DNA of 64,000 nucleotides, taken from contig JAAESI010000105.1 of NCBI GenBank assembly GCA_024229515.1, positions 36,667 through 100,666 on the forward strand, given 5' to 3'. The first letter of the stretch is position 1. The number at the start of each line of letters is the position of its first letter. The notes under the pieces were generated by a model. It was not told where the DNA came from. It saw only the letters and a program-made list of their open reading frames with translations, and did not search any database. This stretch comes from Pseudomonadota bacterium (lineage in GTDB: Bacteria > Myxococcota_A > UBA796 > UBA9615). Positions 45,129-55,837 of this stretch are shown here, piece after piece. The position numbers and the translations under genes were made by a program.

Positions 45129-45571
45129 CACCGCTCCTCCGTCTTGCTTCGTCGGCTGTACACGCTCAGCGCGATGGCCTCGTATTCCTTGCGCTCCCCC
45201 ACCGCGGCCTCCTCGGCCTCGGCGGTGACAGCGCGGTCCTTCATCCCCTCCATCAGGCGCCGCTCCCGCCACGCCTCCTGGACGTCTGTGCGGACGTTGC
45301 TCACCTGGGCCGCCTGCTCGACGACCGCCCCCTGGTCCTTCTGCAGCTTGCGTGCCAGGTGGCCCCTCCAGCGGTTCGCCGCGAGCATGTCCTCAGCGGA
45401 GACGTCCTGCGTTCCGGTCCCCTCGTCGACCGCGTCGATCTCGGCCTGCGTGGCCTCCGCCTGGGCGGTGGCGTCGCTCAACCGACGCTCTTCCGCCACC
45501 AGATCGGCAGCCTTCTGACGCTCGACGAGCTTCTTCAGGCGGACCAACCGCTCCAGGCGCTTGCTGGTCAT
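45128..45571 (-). CDS. fliJ: flagellar export protein FliJ
   Basis: 147 residues, almost entirely a two-helix coiled coil (RLERLVRLKKLVERQKAADLVAEERR ... WRERRLMEGMKDRAV). FliJ is the stalk of the export ATPase, binding FliI and FlhA. It has few conserved residues; the call rests on size, coiled-coil form and position after fliI, overlapping it by 4 bases. Confidence 0.85.
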   Translation of the reverse strand: MTSKRLERLVRLKKLVERQKAADLVAEERRLSDATAQAEATQAEIDAVDEGTGTQDVSAEDMLAANRWRGHLARKLQKDQGAVVEQAAQVSNVRTDVQEAWRERRLMEGMKDRAVTAEAEEAAVGERKEYEAIALSVYSRRSKTEER

Positions 45572-46959
45572 TCAGCCTCCGCCGCCACGGGGCCGGGCTC
45601 GTCGACCGACGACGTCTCTTCGCGGCCCGCGAGGGCAAGCTCGGCCAACGCCATGAGCGTCTCCTCGACGCCGATCTCCTCGTGCGTGCCCTGCTTCAGG
45701 AACGTGCGGATGGGCGCGATGAGCTCCAGCGCCTTGTCGATGCGCGGGTTGCTCCCGGTCCGGTAGGCGCCGATGTTCACCAGCTCCTCGGCGTCCTTGT
45801 AGACCGCCATCAGCTCGCGCAGCTCGCCCGCATCCGCCATCTGCTGCGGGTGCACGATCGCCGACATCACCCGGGACGTACTCGCCAGGATGTCGATGGC
45901 GGGGAAGTGGTTTCGGGCCGCCAGTTCCCGGCTGAGCACGATGTGACCGTCGAGGATGCCGCGCGTGGCGTCCGCGATCGGGTCGTTCATGTCGTCACCC
46001 TCGACCAGCACGGTGAAGATGCCCGTCATCGAGCCGCCGCCCTCGTGGGTGCCGGAGCGCTCGAGCACGCGGGGCAGCATCGAGAAGACCGACGGCGTGT
46101 AGCCGCGCGCGGTCGGCGGCTCGCCGGTGGCCAGGCCGATCTCGCGCTGGGCCATCGCCAGGCGGGTGACGCTGTCCATCATGAACAGCACGTCCTGGCC
46201 CTTGTCCCGGAAGTATTCCGCGATGGTGGTGGCGACGAACGCGCCCTTGACCCGCAGCACGGGGGAGGCGTCGCCGGTGACGGCGACGATGACGGAGCGG
46301 GCCATGCCCTCTTCGCCCAGCGCCTCTTCGATGAACTCGCGGACCTCGCGACCACGCTCGCCGATGAGCGCGATGACGCTGACGTCGGCCTGCACGTTGC
46401 GCGCGACCATGCCCAGGAGCGTCGACTTGCCGACGCCGGTGCCGGCCATGATGCCCACCCGCTGGCCCTTGCCGAGCGTCAGCATCGAGTCGATGGCGCG
46501 CACGCCCAGGCCCAACGGTTCCTCGATCCGCGGCCGCGTCATGGCGTCCGGCGGGTCGCGGAAGATGGAGACGTGGCGGCGGGCCGCGACGGGTCCCTTG
46601 CCGTCGATCGGCTCGCCCAGCGGACCGAGCACGCGGCCCAGCAGCTCGGGGCCGACGCCGACCTTGAAGTCGGACTTGATGGGGCGCACGCGGCTGCCGT
46701 GGGTGATGCCGACGACGTCGTCGAACGGCATGAGCAGGTTGCTGCTGCCCCGGAAGCCGACCACCTCGGCGAGCACGGGCTCGCGCCCTCGACCGGCGAC
46801 CACCTCGCAGATAGTGCCGACGGCGGTGCCGGGGACCTCGGCCTCCACGAGCGTGCCGACGACCTGCGTCACCTGGCCCTCGTAGGTCCACGGATCCACC
46901 TGCTTGAGGCGCTGGAACAGGCCCGCGACGGGGCTGACGGGGGTCATCGACTCAGTCAT
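45568..46959 (-). CDS. fliI: flagellum-specific ATPase FliI
   Basis: 463 residues. F1-beta-like ATPase of the flagellar type III export apparatus. The N-terminal beta-barrel holds GTICEVVAGRGR; the catalytic domain contains LLGRVLGPLGEPIDGKG, IDSMLTLGKGQRVGIMAGTGVGKSTLL (Walker A), LFMMDSVTRLAMAQREIGLATGEPPTARGYTPSVF and RHFPAIDIL-type sequence with the C-terminal helical part. It overlaps fliH by 8 bases. Confidence 0.96.
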   Translation of the reverse strand: MTESMTPVSPVAGLFQRLKQVDPWTYEGQVTQVVGTLVEAEVPGTAVGTICEVVAGRGREPVLAEVVGFRGSSNLLMPFDDVVGITHGSRVRPIKSDFKVGVGPELLGRVLGPLGEPIDGKGPVAARRHVSIFRDPPDAMTRPRIEEPLGLGVRAIDSMLTLGKGQRVGIMAGTGVGKSTLLGMVARNVQADVSVIALIGERGREVREFIEEALGEEGMARSVIVAVTGDASPVLRVKGAFVATTIAEYFRDKGQDVLFMMDSVTRLAMAQREIGLATGEPPTARGYTPSVFSMLPRVLERSGTHEGGGSMTGIFTVLVEGDDMNDPIADATRGILDGHIVLSRELAARNHFPAIDILASTSRVMSAIVHPQQMADAGELRELMAVYKDAEELVNIGAYRTGSNPRIDKALELIAPIRTFLKQGTHEEIGVEETLMALAELALAGREETSSVDEPGPVAAEAE

Positions 46960-47728
46960 CGTGAGCCTCCACCTCGTGGCCGGCCCAGGCCTCGATCTCG
47001 GCGGCGAAGCTGGCGAACTGCGCGCTGATGGAGGCGTCGATGGTGCCGTGGGACGTCTCGACGATCGCGCCGCCGGGCTTCAGCGTCGGGTCCACGAGGA
47101 TCCGCACTTCGCCGTCCCGTCCGACCATCTCCAGGAGCGCCGGGTAGGCCTCCCGCATCATCCAAGAGTCCTCTTCGGACACGCGCACGATGACCTCATC
47201 GTCGGACCGAACGTCCTCGAAGATGGACTTCACGAGCGTCTCGACACCGTCGGAGTCGACCGCGAGTTCCCGACCGACGATGGCCTGGGAGACATGCATG
47301 ACGATAGCGGCGAGGTCTTCGACCGACCGGGCCATCAGCTCCTTGCGCGCGCCGTCCACCTGCTCGAGGAGGTCGGCGACGCGGGCGAGCTGCTGCTCGA
47401 CCTCCACCCGACCGGCCTCCAGGCCTTCGGCGCGGCCGATCTCGAACGCTTCCTCGCGCGCCTTGAGCAGCGCGACGTCCGAGGGAAGGTCGGGGTCCTG
47501 CACCGGCTCGTGCTCACCGGTGAGCGACGCGGAGAACTCGCCGCTGCGCAGCGACGTCCCGGCGAGGTCGTCGTCCTCGACGAAGTCCGGGTCGGGCTCG
47601 GGAGCCGGCGCGGGGGCGTCGAAGCCGGACATCGGCTTGAAGCTGGGACCGGGCTGCGCGGGGGCGCCCACGTCCAGCGCCTCGAAGCCGGCCGCCGGCT
47701 GCCACAGCGCCTCGAAGGTGTTCGACAC
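46952..47728 (-). CDS. fliH: flagellar assembly protein FliH
   Basis: 258 residues. A Pro/Asp-rich unstructured N-terminus (1-80), a coiled coil (GRAEGLEAGRVEVEQQLARVADLLEQVDGARK), and a C-terminal domain with ILVDPTLKPGGAIVETSHGTIDASISAQF, the VatE/FliH-like end. It regulates FliI and docks it to the C-ring. It starts 6 bases after fliG and overlaps fliI. Confidence 0.9.
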   Translation of the reverse strand: MSNTFEALWQPAAGFEALDVGAPAQPGPSFKPMSGFDAPAPAPEPDPDFVEDDDLAGTSLRSGEFSASLTGEHEPVQDPDLPSDVALLKAREEAFEIGRAEGLEAGRVEVEQQLARVADLLEQVDGARKELMARSVEDLAAIVMHVSQAIVGRELAVDSDGVETLVKSIFEDVRSDDEVIVRVSEEDSWMMREAYPALLEMVGRDGEVRILVDPTLKPGGAIVETSHGTIDASISAQFASFAAEIEAWAGHEVEAHDD

Positions 47729-47734
47729 GGCGGG

Positions 47735-48799
47735 CTACTCCACCACCGCTTCGCCGCCGCCGAGGAAGATGAGCTTACCCTCTTCCTCCAGCCGCAGCGC
47801 GAGCGCGATGATCGCCTGCTGGGCACCTTCGACCTCGGACAGACGCACGGGGCCCATGGCCTCCATGTCGTCCTTGAGGTAGTCGGCCGCCCGCTCGGAC
47901 ATGTTTCCGTAGAACTGCTGGCGGGTGGCCTCGTCGGCCCCCTTGAGGCCCATCGCGAGCTCCTTGCGCTCGACCTCCTTGAGGAGGTTCTGGATGCCCT
48001 TGGCGTCCGCCGTGGTGAGGATGTCGAAGCTGAACATCTGCCGGCTGACCTCGCCCGCGATGTTCTCGTCCTTGGCCGACAGCGCGGCCAGGAGCTCGTC
48101 CTTCTCTTCGCCGTGGAGCGCGCCGATGGTCTCGGCCACGAGGCGCGAGCCGTCGGTGTCGATGTTGTTCAGCGCCACGCCCTGCTCTTCCTCGGCGTCG
48201 CCCAGGAGGGCCTCGATGTCCTCGAGCAGCTCCACGGGGAACCGCTTGAGGCGGGCCATGCGGAGCATCACGTCGACCTGCAGGTCGAGCTCGAACGACG
48301 TCAGCACCTGCGCGGTCAGCTCGGAGCCGAGCACGGAACAGGCGACGGCGATGGTCTGCGGGTGCTCCTTCTGGAGGCGGGCGGCCAGCGAACCGGGCTG
48401 GATGCGCGCGAAGCGGCGCTGGAAGTCCTGCCGGCTGACCGGCTCGATCGAGCGAAGGAGGCGGTGCGCGCGCTCTTCGCCGAGCACGACCGGGAAGACG
48501 GACTTGAGGTACGCGTCGCCCTGGCTCTGCAGGTACAGCGACGCGCTCATGTCGCCCGCGAACTCGCTGATGACGGCCTGGACGAGCTCCGGCTGCACGT
48601 GGTCCATGCGGGAGATGGCCTCGCCGACCTTGCGGATCTCGGTGTCCTTGAAGCGGGCGAACAAGTCCCGGACCGTGTCCTCGTCCAGGTACATGACCAG
48701 GATGGCGGCCTTCTGGGCCCCCGTCAGGTGGGACGTGTCGACCTGACGGAAGGTGCTGAGCTGGCCTCGGGTGCTTGCGATGGTGCTGGTGTTGCTCAT
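47735..48799 (-). CDS. fliG: flagellar motor switch protein FliG
   Basis: 354 residues. The three helical domains are seen: N-terminal LTGAQKAAILVMYLDEDTVRDLF, middle GEERAHRLLRSI with LQKEHPQTIAVACSVL (the EHPQ motif), and the C-terminal torque domain GNMSERAADYLKDDMEAMGPVRLSEVEGAQQAI with charged residues that meet MotA. It follows fliF by 2 bases. Confidence 0.96.
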   Translation of the reverse strand: MSNTSTIASTRGQLSTFRQVDTSHLTGAQKAAILVMYLDEDTVRDLFARFKDTEIRKVGEAISRMDHVQPELVQAVISEFAGDMSASLYLQSQGDAYLKSVFPVVLGEERAHRLLRSIEPVSRQDFQRRFARIQPGSLAARLQKEHPQTIAVACSVLGSELTAQVLTSFELDLQVDVMLRMARLKRFPVELLEDIEALLGDAEEEQGVALNNIDTDGSRLVAETIGALHGEEKDELLAALSAKDENIAGEVSRQMFSFDILTTADAKGIQNLLKEVERKELAMGLKGADEATRQQFYGNMSERAADYLKDDMEAMGPVRLSEVEGAQQAIIALALRLEEEGKLIFLGGGEAVVE

Positions 48800-48801
48800 G
48801 C

Positions 48802-50472
48802 CTAGACGTCCTCGCTAATCCAGGTCTGCAGGGTGACGACGCTGTGCACGACGTCGGCCTTGACCAGGCGGGTCACCTCGCCGCGCGTGACGAAGCCGCG
48901 GTCGCCCGAGGCGATGCGGTCCAGCCAGTCGGCGAGCTGCTGGTTCTGCTGCTCTTCCAGGTCCTCTTCGGGCTCTTCGAGGGCACCGGCGACGCCGTCC
49001 CCGAGGGCCAGCGCGGCCTCCTCGGCCATCTCTTCCAGGGCCGAGGCGCTCATGGACTTCATCGCGGGGCGGACCACGAAGAGGAAGGACAGCATCATCG
49101 CGAGAGCGACGGCGGCCCACGGCAGGTACTCGGTCCAGTCGGGCGCGGTCACGGCGGCCGTGTTCGTCGCGGGGGTCAGCGACAGGGTCGCGAACTGCTG
49201 GTTGATGACCGTGACCTTCTCCGGCGTGGTGCCGATGGCGGCGGCCACGACCGCGCGATACTCCTCGATCTCGGCGGCGCTGCGGGGCACGTAGACCGGC
49301 TCGGCGGCGGCTTCGGTGTCCGCCTCGGGGGCGGCTTCGCCCTCGGCCGGCGTGGTTGCGGCGGGGGTCTCCCACGTGCCGTCGACGATGACCGACGCGG
49401 TGATGCCGAGGATCCCGCCGGGCAGCGACGCCGTCAGCGTCTCCTTGTCCGGAACGTCGATGTTGGCGACTTCGTCGGCCTCGTTGCTGTTGCGGCCGGA
49501 CGTACCTGCGACGCCCTCGAGCTCGGGGCTGTTCGCGGTGGTTCCGGGCACGCCGCCCTTGGAGGCGCCGCTCATCGTCGCCTCGCGGGAGCGCTGCGAG
49601 ATGACGACCGCGTTCTCGCCGTCGAGCTCGCGCTGGCTGACGGTCTTCTCGGTGTGGTCCAGGTCGACGTTGACCTGCGCCACGACCTTGCCGGGACCCA
49701 CGATGCGCTCGAGCAGCCGCTCCACCTTGTCGGTGTAGTAGGCGTCGTACTGGCGGCGGAGGTCGGCGAGGTCGGAGCTGGCGCCGACCGTGCTGTCGCT
49801 GCTGCGCATCGAGTGGATGACGCGCAGGTCGCTGTCGAGGATCTCGACGCGGTCGGGGGCGAGGCGCGGCACCGCGGCGGCGACCATCGAGGCGACCCGC
49901 GAGCCCTCGTCCGAGGACAGCGTCGTGCCGGTCTTCAGCTCGACGTACACGGACGCGGACGGGTCGACCTTGTCCTCCATGAAGAGCGACTGCTCGGGCA
50001 TGGACAGCAGCACCTTGCTGCCGATGACCTGGTCGAAGCCGTTGATCTGCGTCTCGATCTCGCTCTGCAGCGCCATCGTCCAGCGATGCCGCTCCATGAA
50101 CTGCGTCGTGCCGATGGGGGCGTTGTCGATGATCTCGCGGCCCGCGGCGCTGCCGGCCATGACCGAGCTGCCGCGCAGCTGGGCGGCGACGCGCTCAGCG
50201 CGGCTCCGCGGAACCATGATGCGCTGGCTGCCGGACTCGACCTTGTGGGGGATCTCGTTGGTCTCGAGGTAGGCCATCACGTCAGTGGTGGTCTTGTTGT
50301 CCAGCGGGGTCGGGAACAGCGCGACCATCGGGTCGTACGCGGCCACGCCCCAGAGCACGGACGTCAGCGCCAGGCTCAGCGCGACAGAGACGATCAGCGA
50401 AGTGCGCTTGCCGGGCGGGAGTCCGCCGAACCAGGTGCGTGCGCGAGCAAAGTAGTCGGTCAGTTGATCCAC
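48802..50472 (-). CDS. fliF: flagellar MS-ring protein FliF
   Basis: 556 residues with two membrane segments: about 26-46 and near 455-475. The periplasmic ring-building motifs are present, including SVYVELKTG, VVAQVNVDLDH and TTPEKVTVINQQF. The C-terminal tail that binds FliG is acidic and contains EEQQNQQLADWLDRI. It is the first ring to assemble. It starts 13 bases after fliE. Confidence 0.96.
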   Translation of the reverse strand: MDQLTDYFARARTWFGGLPPGKRTSLIVSVALSLALTSVLWGVAAYDPMVALFPTPLDNKTTTDVMAYLETNEIPHKVESGSQRIMVPRSRAERVAAQLRGSSVMAGSAAGREIIDNAPIGTTQFMERHRWTMALQSEIETQINGFDQVIGSKVLLSMPEQSLFMEDKVDPSASVYVELKTGTTLSSDEGSRVASMVAAAVPRLAPDRVEILDSDLRVIHSMRSSDSTVGASSDLADLRRQYDAYYTDKVERLLERIVGPGKVVAQVNVDLDHTEKTVSQRELDGENAVVISQRSREATMSGASKGGVPGTTANSPELEGVAGTSGRNSNEADEVANIDVPDKETLTASLPGGILGITASVIVDGTWETPAATTPAEGEAAPEADTEAAAEPVYVPRSAAEIEEYRAVVAAAIGTTPEKVTVINQQFATLSLTPATNTAAVTAPDWTEYLPWAAVALAMMLSFLFVVRPAMKSMSASALEEMAEEAALALGDGVAGALEEPEEDLEEQQNQQLADWLDRIASGDRGFVTRGEVTRLVKADVVHSVVTLQTWISEDV

Positions 50473-50485
50473 GGTTCAATCCTTC

Positions 50486-50830
50486 TCAGACCTGGGCCCG
50501 CATGAGCTCGGAGTACACGCTGAGGGCGCGGTCTCGGAGCTGCACGACGTACTTCAAGGCGATGTCCGACTTCTCGAGTTCGACCATCGTGGTGTGGATG
50601 TTGGCGTCTCGACCCGTCGCCAGGTCGATGACCATCTTGTCGCTGCTGTGGTCGAGGTCGGACGCCTGCTGGACAGCCTGCGCGACGGACTCGACCGCCT
50701 TGCCCGCCTTGCCGGCGGGGTCGAACTTGGCCGCGGTGCCGGCCTGGTTGCGCTGCGTGGCCTTGGCCTGCATGCGCTGCTGAATCGCCTGGTAGACGGC
50801 CCCGCCGCCCCCGACACCGTGGATGCTCAT
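50486..50830 (-). CDS. fliE: flagellar hook-basal body protein FliE
   Basis: 114 residues. A Gly-rich N-terminus precedes the helix FDPAGKAGKAVESVAQAVQQ, and the C-terminal helix VELEKSDIALKYVVQLRDRALSVYSELMR is the family signature that joins the MS ring to the rod. Its ATG overlaps the flgC stop. Confidence 0.94.
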   Translation of the reverse strand: MSIHGVGGGGAVYQAIQQRMQAKATQRNQAGTAAKFDPAGKAGKAVESVAQAVQQASDLDHSSDKMVIDLATGRDANIHTTMVELEKSDIALKYVVQLRDRALSVYSELMRAQV

Positions 50831-51258
50831 CGCCCGATCTCCAGGGCCTTGAGCGCCATGTTCTTGGTCGCCGACATCGCCGTGACGTTCGCCTCGTAGG
50901 CTCGCGACGCGGTCATCATGTCGACCATCTCTTCGACGACGTTGACGTTCGGCATGGCGACCAGGCCGGTCTCGGGGTCAGCGTCGGGGTGGCTGGGGTC
51001 GTAGACCAGCTCAGCGTCCCGCGTGTCCTCGACCACGTCCATCACCACGGGGGCTTCGAGCTTGGCGCCCAGGACGTCACCGAACTCGGCGCCGGCGACC
51101 TCGCGGGCCTCGAACACCGGCATCTTGCGCATGTACGGACCGCCGTCTTCGGTGCGGGTCGTGTGCGCGTTGGCGATGTTCTGGGTCGTCGTCTGAAGAC
51201 GCGTGCGCTCGGCGGTGAGGCCGGAGCTGCTGACCTGAAGGATTCGAAGAAGGTTCAT
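50827..51258 (-). CDS. flgC: flagellar basal-body rod protein FlgC
   Basis: 143 residues from ATG 51258, which overlaps the flgB TGA. A GTG three bases earlier is less likely. The N-terminal rod motif SSGLTAERTRLQTTTQNIANAHTTRTEDGGPY and the C-terminal PNVNVVEEMVDMMTASRAYEANVTAM are characteristic. Proximal rod component exported by the flagellar system. Confidence 0.95.
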   Translation of the reverse strand: MNLLRILQVSSSGLTAERTRLQTTTQNIANAHTTRTEDGGPYMRKMPVFEAREVAGAEFGDVLGAKLEAPVVMDVVEDTRDAELVYDPSHPDADPETGLVAMPNVNVVEEMVDMMTASRAYEANVTAMSATKNMALKALEIGR

Positions 51259-51668
51259 CACTTGCCTCCGTCACTGGCGGCGTACTCGAGCATGGCGAGC
51301 TTTCGGCTCATCGCATCGACCGTCGCGTTGTAGAGCAGGTTGTTCTGGACCATCACCGCGTGCTCCACGTCGGCGTTGACGGAGTTGCCGTCCTGGGACC
51401 AGGCGTCGGGCTCGATCTCTTCGACCGGCGTCGACTCGGTGGCGCCGCTGAAACCCACCATGTGGCGGCCGCTCGAACGCTGCAGGCTGGTGCTGTCGTT
51501 GCCGCTGAAGACGCGGTCGAAGGCAGCCTGGAAGTCGATCCGCTTGGCCTTGAACTCGGGGGTGTGGCTGTTGGCCAGGTTGCTGGAGCTCAGAGCGTGC
51601 TGCTCCAGGCGCAGGTCCAACGTCCGGGCCAGCCCACCGATCGTCGAGTTGAAGATGTTTGAACTCAT
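51258..51668 (-). CDS. flgB: flagellar basal-body rod protein FlgB
   Basis: 136 residues from ATG 51668 with GGAGG 5 bases upstream. Rod motif RTLDLRLEQHALSSSNLANSHTPEFKAKRIDFQAAF and a C-terminal VMVQNNLLYNATVDAMSRKLAM. It is the first gene of the flgB-to-flgE transcript, which starts from a sigma54-like promoter 25 bases upstream. Confidence 0.95.
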   Translation of the reverse strand: MSSNIFNSTIGGLARTLDLRLEQHALSSSNLANSHTPEFKAKRIDFQAAFDRVFSGNDSTSLQRSSGRHMVGFSGATESTPVEEIEPDAWSQDGNSVNADVEHAVMVQNNLLYNATVDAMSRKLAMLEYAASDGGK

Positions 51669-51692
51669 CGCGACCTCCACAGCCCTTCTCTT

Positions 51693-51707
51693 TCAAGGGT
51701 CGTGCCA
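51693..51707 (-). promoter_or_regulatory. sigma54-like promoter of the flgB operon
   Basis: Minus-strand TGGCAC (51707-51702), five bases, TTGA (51696-51693). The -24 box is perfect; the -12 box has GA in place of the usual GC. Predicted start about 51681, so the GGAGG ribosome site is retained in a 12-nt leader. The rest of the 115-base gap to 51784 shows no other feature. Confidence 0.75.
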
Positions 51708-51783
51708 GGTGCGACGTACAGCGTTTGTGGGTGGAGGTGTCGGGTCCGTGACACCAATCCGAGGGCCGCGAGGGCCCGATCCG

Positions 51784-54308
51784 TCAGCCCTCTGACGCGA
51801 GGGCGAGGATCTCGTCGAAGCGGCTGTCGAACTCGCTGTCGGCCACGAGTTCGCGCGCCTTCAGCCCCCAGGAGTCGGGTTCGGCGGCCAGCTCGGCGAG
51901 CAGCGGGGCGGCCTTGTCGGCCTCGTTCAGGGCGTCGTGGGCGAGGGCGCGGTACCAGGCGATGGCGCGGGTGCGGCCTCCGGCGGGATCGGCCTCGGCG
52001 GCGTGGTCGCAGGCAGTCAGGACCTCGCGGTACAGCGCCTCTTCGCCGCCGACCGTGCGCGCACCGACCGAGGCGAGGCGCAGCCAGCCCACGACGGGGT
52101 CGTCTGCGCCCCCGGCGGGCACGCTGACGCGGAAGTCGGCGAGGGCGCCGGCGAGGTCACCGGCCTGCGCCCGGGAGAGGCCGCGGCGGAACTGGAGGCT
52201 GGGCACCAGGTAGGTGGTGCGCACCGAGTTCGAGGCATCGCGCATGGCGAGGTCGTACGACTCCTCGGCGTCCACCCACTCGTCCTGGGCGTACTGCACG
52301 TCGCCCCAGGCGCCATCGACGATCGCGACGGGGCGGGGGAGGTCGGCCTGCTCGAGGTAGCCCAGCGTCTGCTGCGCCGCCGTCACCTTGCCGTCGGCGA
52401 GGTACACGTGCGACAGCGCCACCAGGTTGCGGGACTCCTCCATGCCGCCGGTGCCTTCGGCGACCGCCTGACCCAGCCAGCGCGCGGCGAGGTCGGGCAC
52501 GCCCGCGGAGACGGCCGTGGCGGCGGCGTCGGTGCGGGTCGAGATGTCGACGCAGCCGTGCATCAGCGGGCGGTCGAGGTACTCGCGGTAGATGCCGAGG
52601 GCGCGCACGAGCTCGCCGCGGGAGCGCATCTGGGAGAAGGCGTCCGGCGCGAGGCGGCAGATCTGCTCCCCGTAGGCAATGGCGCCTCCCTCCTGGGGGG
52701 TGCGGCCTTCGACCCACTCGGTCAGCCTGAGCGACTCCTCGACGAGGCCGAGGTGGGCGAACAGCTGCGCGGTCAGCGAGAGGGCTTCGTCCTCGATCGG
52801 CGTGTAGGGCCACGCCAGCGCGCGATCCCGGAGGGCGAGGGCGACCTCTTCCCAGCTGAGATCGGGGGCCTTGCCGTCGGCCACGAGGGCATCCAGCACG
52901 TGCAGCCGCATGCGCGCCATGGGGACGAGCACGGAGCCCGGCGTGGTGTCGATGAGGGTGCGAAGCCACTGCCGCGCGCCCTTGGCGTCGCGGTGCGCGA
53001 GGGAGACCTCGTGCAGCCACCAGCGAGCCCGCTCGCGGTCGACCTTGGCGTCCGCGTCGGCCTCCAGCCGCTCCAGGTAGGGCTGCGCGGCCGCGGTTCG
53101 GCCGGCGTCGAGGTACATGCGCGCCCACCGGTGGTCGTACTGGGGGTCCCGCGCAATCTCCGGCGTCTCCGACAGGAGCAGGTCGACGATCGAAGCCGCG
53201 GCGGCGGTCTGGCCGTCCTTCCACAGCGCGTGGGCGACCACCCGACGGGCCGTGAAGCGGGCCTTCTTCGAGGTGGACGACAGGCCGCCGGCCGTCTCCA
53301 CGATCCGCTCGATCCCCTCCTGGCGGCGGAACCGCTCGATCAGGGACATGCCCACGCCGATCTCCCAGTGGGGTCGGTCGCCGTGCTCGGGAGCCGCCTT
53401 GATGGCTCGCTCGTACTCGCGAATCGCTTCGTGGTAGCGGCGCTCCCGCTCGAATCCGTAGCCCGCTTGGCCGTGGGCCCAGGGCGCCCAGTCGGCGTCC
53501 GGCTGCAGTCCGGCCGCGAGCAGGTAGCCGTCGGCCGCGCGGCCGGGGTGGCTGGGCTCTCCGGTGGGGCCCGGTCGACTCCAGATGTGGGCCCGCGCCA
53601 GGGCGATGAGGGCGCGCTCGCGATCGTCGCCGTTGGGGAGGCGTCGGATCAGGTCGATGGCGTCCGCGACCTCGCCCTTGTCGGCCAGGGTGACGGCGTC
53701 GAACAGCGTCTTGTGCCGCTTCCAGGCCTCGCGAATCTCCTGCGGCGGGGTGGAGAACGGGTGGGGCTCGGAGTCGGTGTCCAGCGGGATGCGGACGGGC
53801 GAGTCGATGCCCATGGGCCAGGTGATGGGATCCCAGCGGAGGTACGGATCGACCGCCGCGTGCGGCTGCAGCAAGCGCTCGGCAACGGCGTAGTCCTGCC
53901 GTCGGTGCGCCGCCCGCTCCGCATCGGTGGCCGTGCGGCGCGCCTTCAGGCGGACGGCCAGCCCCTCGGAGCGATGCTCGGTGAACCGAACCTCCAGCCG
54001 CTCGGGCGTCGTGCGTTCGATGTCGACGCCGCGGACCCGCTCGGAGAGGCGGAGATCCAGGCGAATCGAGTACTGGGACACGGGCACGGCCGTGAACGTG
54101 ATGATGTCTTCGACGCCTGCGTTGGCGACCTGGGATCCGACGGGCAGGTCCTGGTGCCACAGCGAGATCCGCAGCAGACCCTCATCGATGGACTCCGTTG
54201 CAGCGACGCGGGCCCCCGGGCTGAGCTCGAGCACGAGCACCGAGGAGTCCTGCGCCACGGCGGGAGCCGCCAGGAGCAGGAACGCGACCGCCATCGAAGC
54301 CGTTCGCA

Positions 54309-54309
<1 letters not shown>
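51784..54309 (-). CDS. exported AMIN-like/TPR repeat protein in the flagellar block
   Basis: 841 residues. A signal peptide ends near AVAQDSS (about 19). The N-terminal 100 residues look like an AMIN-type beta domain (VLVLELSPGARVAATESIDEG), known to bind peptidoglycan. The remaining about 700 residues are helical TPR-like repeats (HEAIREYERAIKAAPEHG, AQDEWVDAEESYDLAM and others). Its ATG overlaps the TGA of the sigma54 activator by one base, so they are co-transcribed, and the flgB operon follows. A periplasmic scaffold that positions or stabilises the flagellum is plausible but inferred. No flagellar family name fits. Confidence 0.75.
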
Positions 54310-55736
<1,427 letters not shown>

Positions 55737-55837
55737 ACTTCGCCCGTCCGCCTTTGCAGCATCCGGGCCATTCACCCTCGATGCCTCCCCGTGTCCCGAT
55801 CCAAGTTTACTGAATCAGGGGATGACCGTGCGCGCCG

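Noticed and set aside
46904..50505. Long plus-strand open frames across fliF-fliI
   Set aside because: They lie opposite clear flagellar genes and show only His/Arg/Gln-rich or Val/Gly/Asp-rich shadow composition.
55737..55837. Housekeeping promoter for the flagellar activator (TTGACG at 55836-55841, TAAACT at 55804-55809)
   Set aside because: Spacing is 26 bases, too long for a normal sigma70 promoter, so the pairing is not supported.
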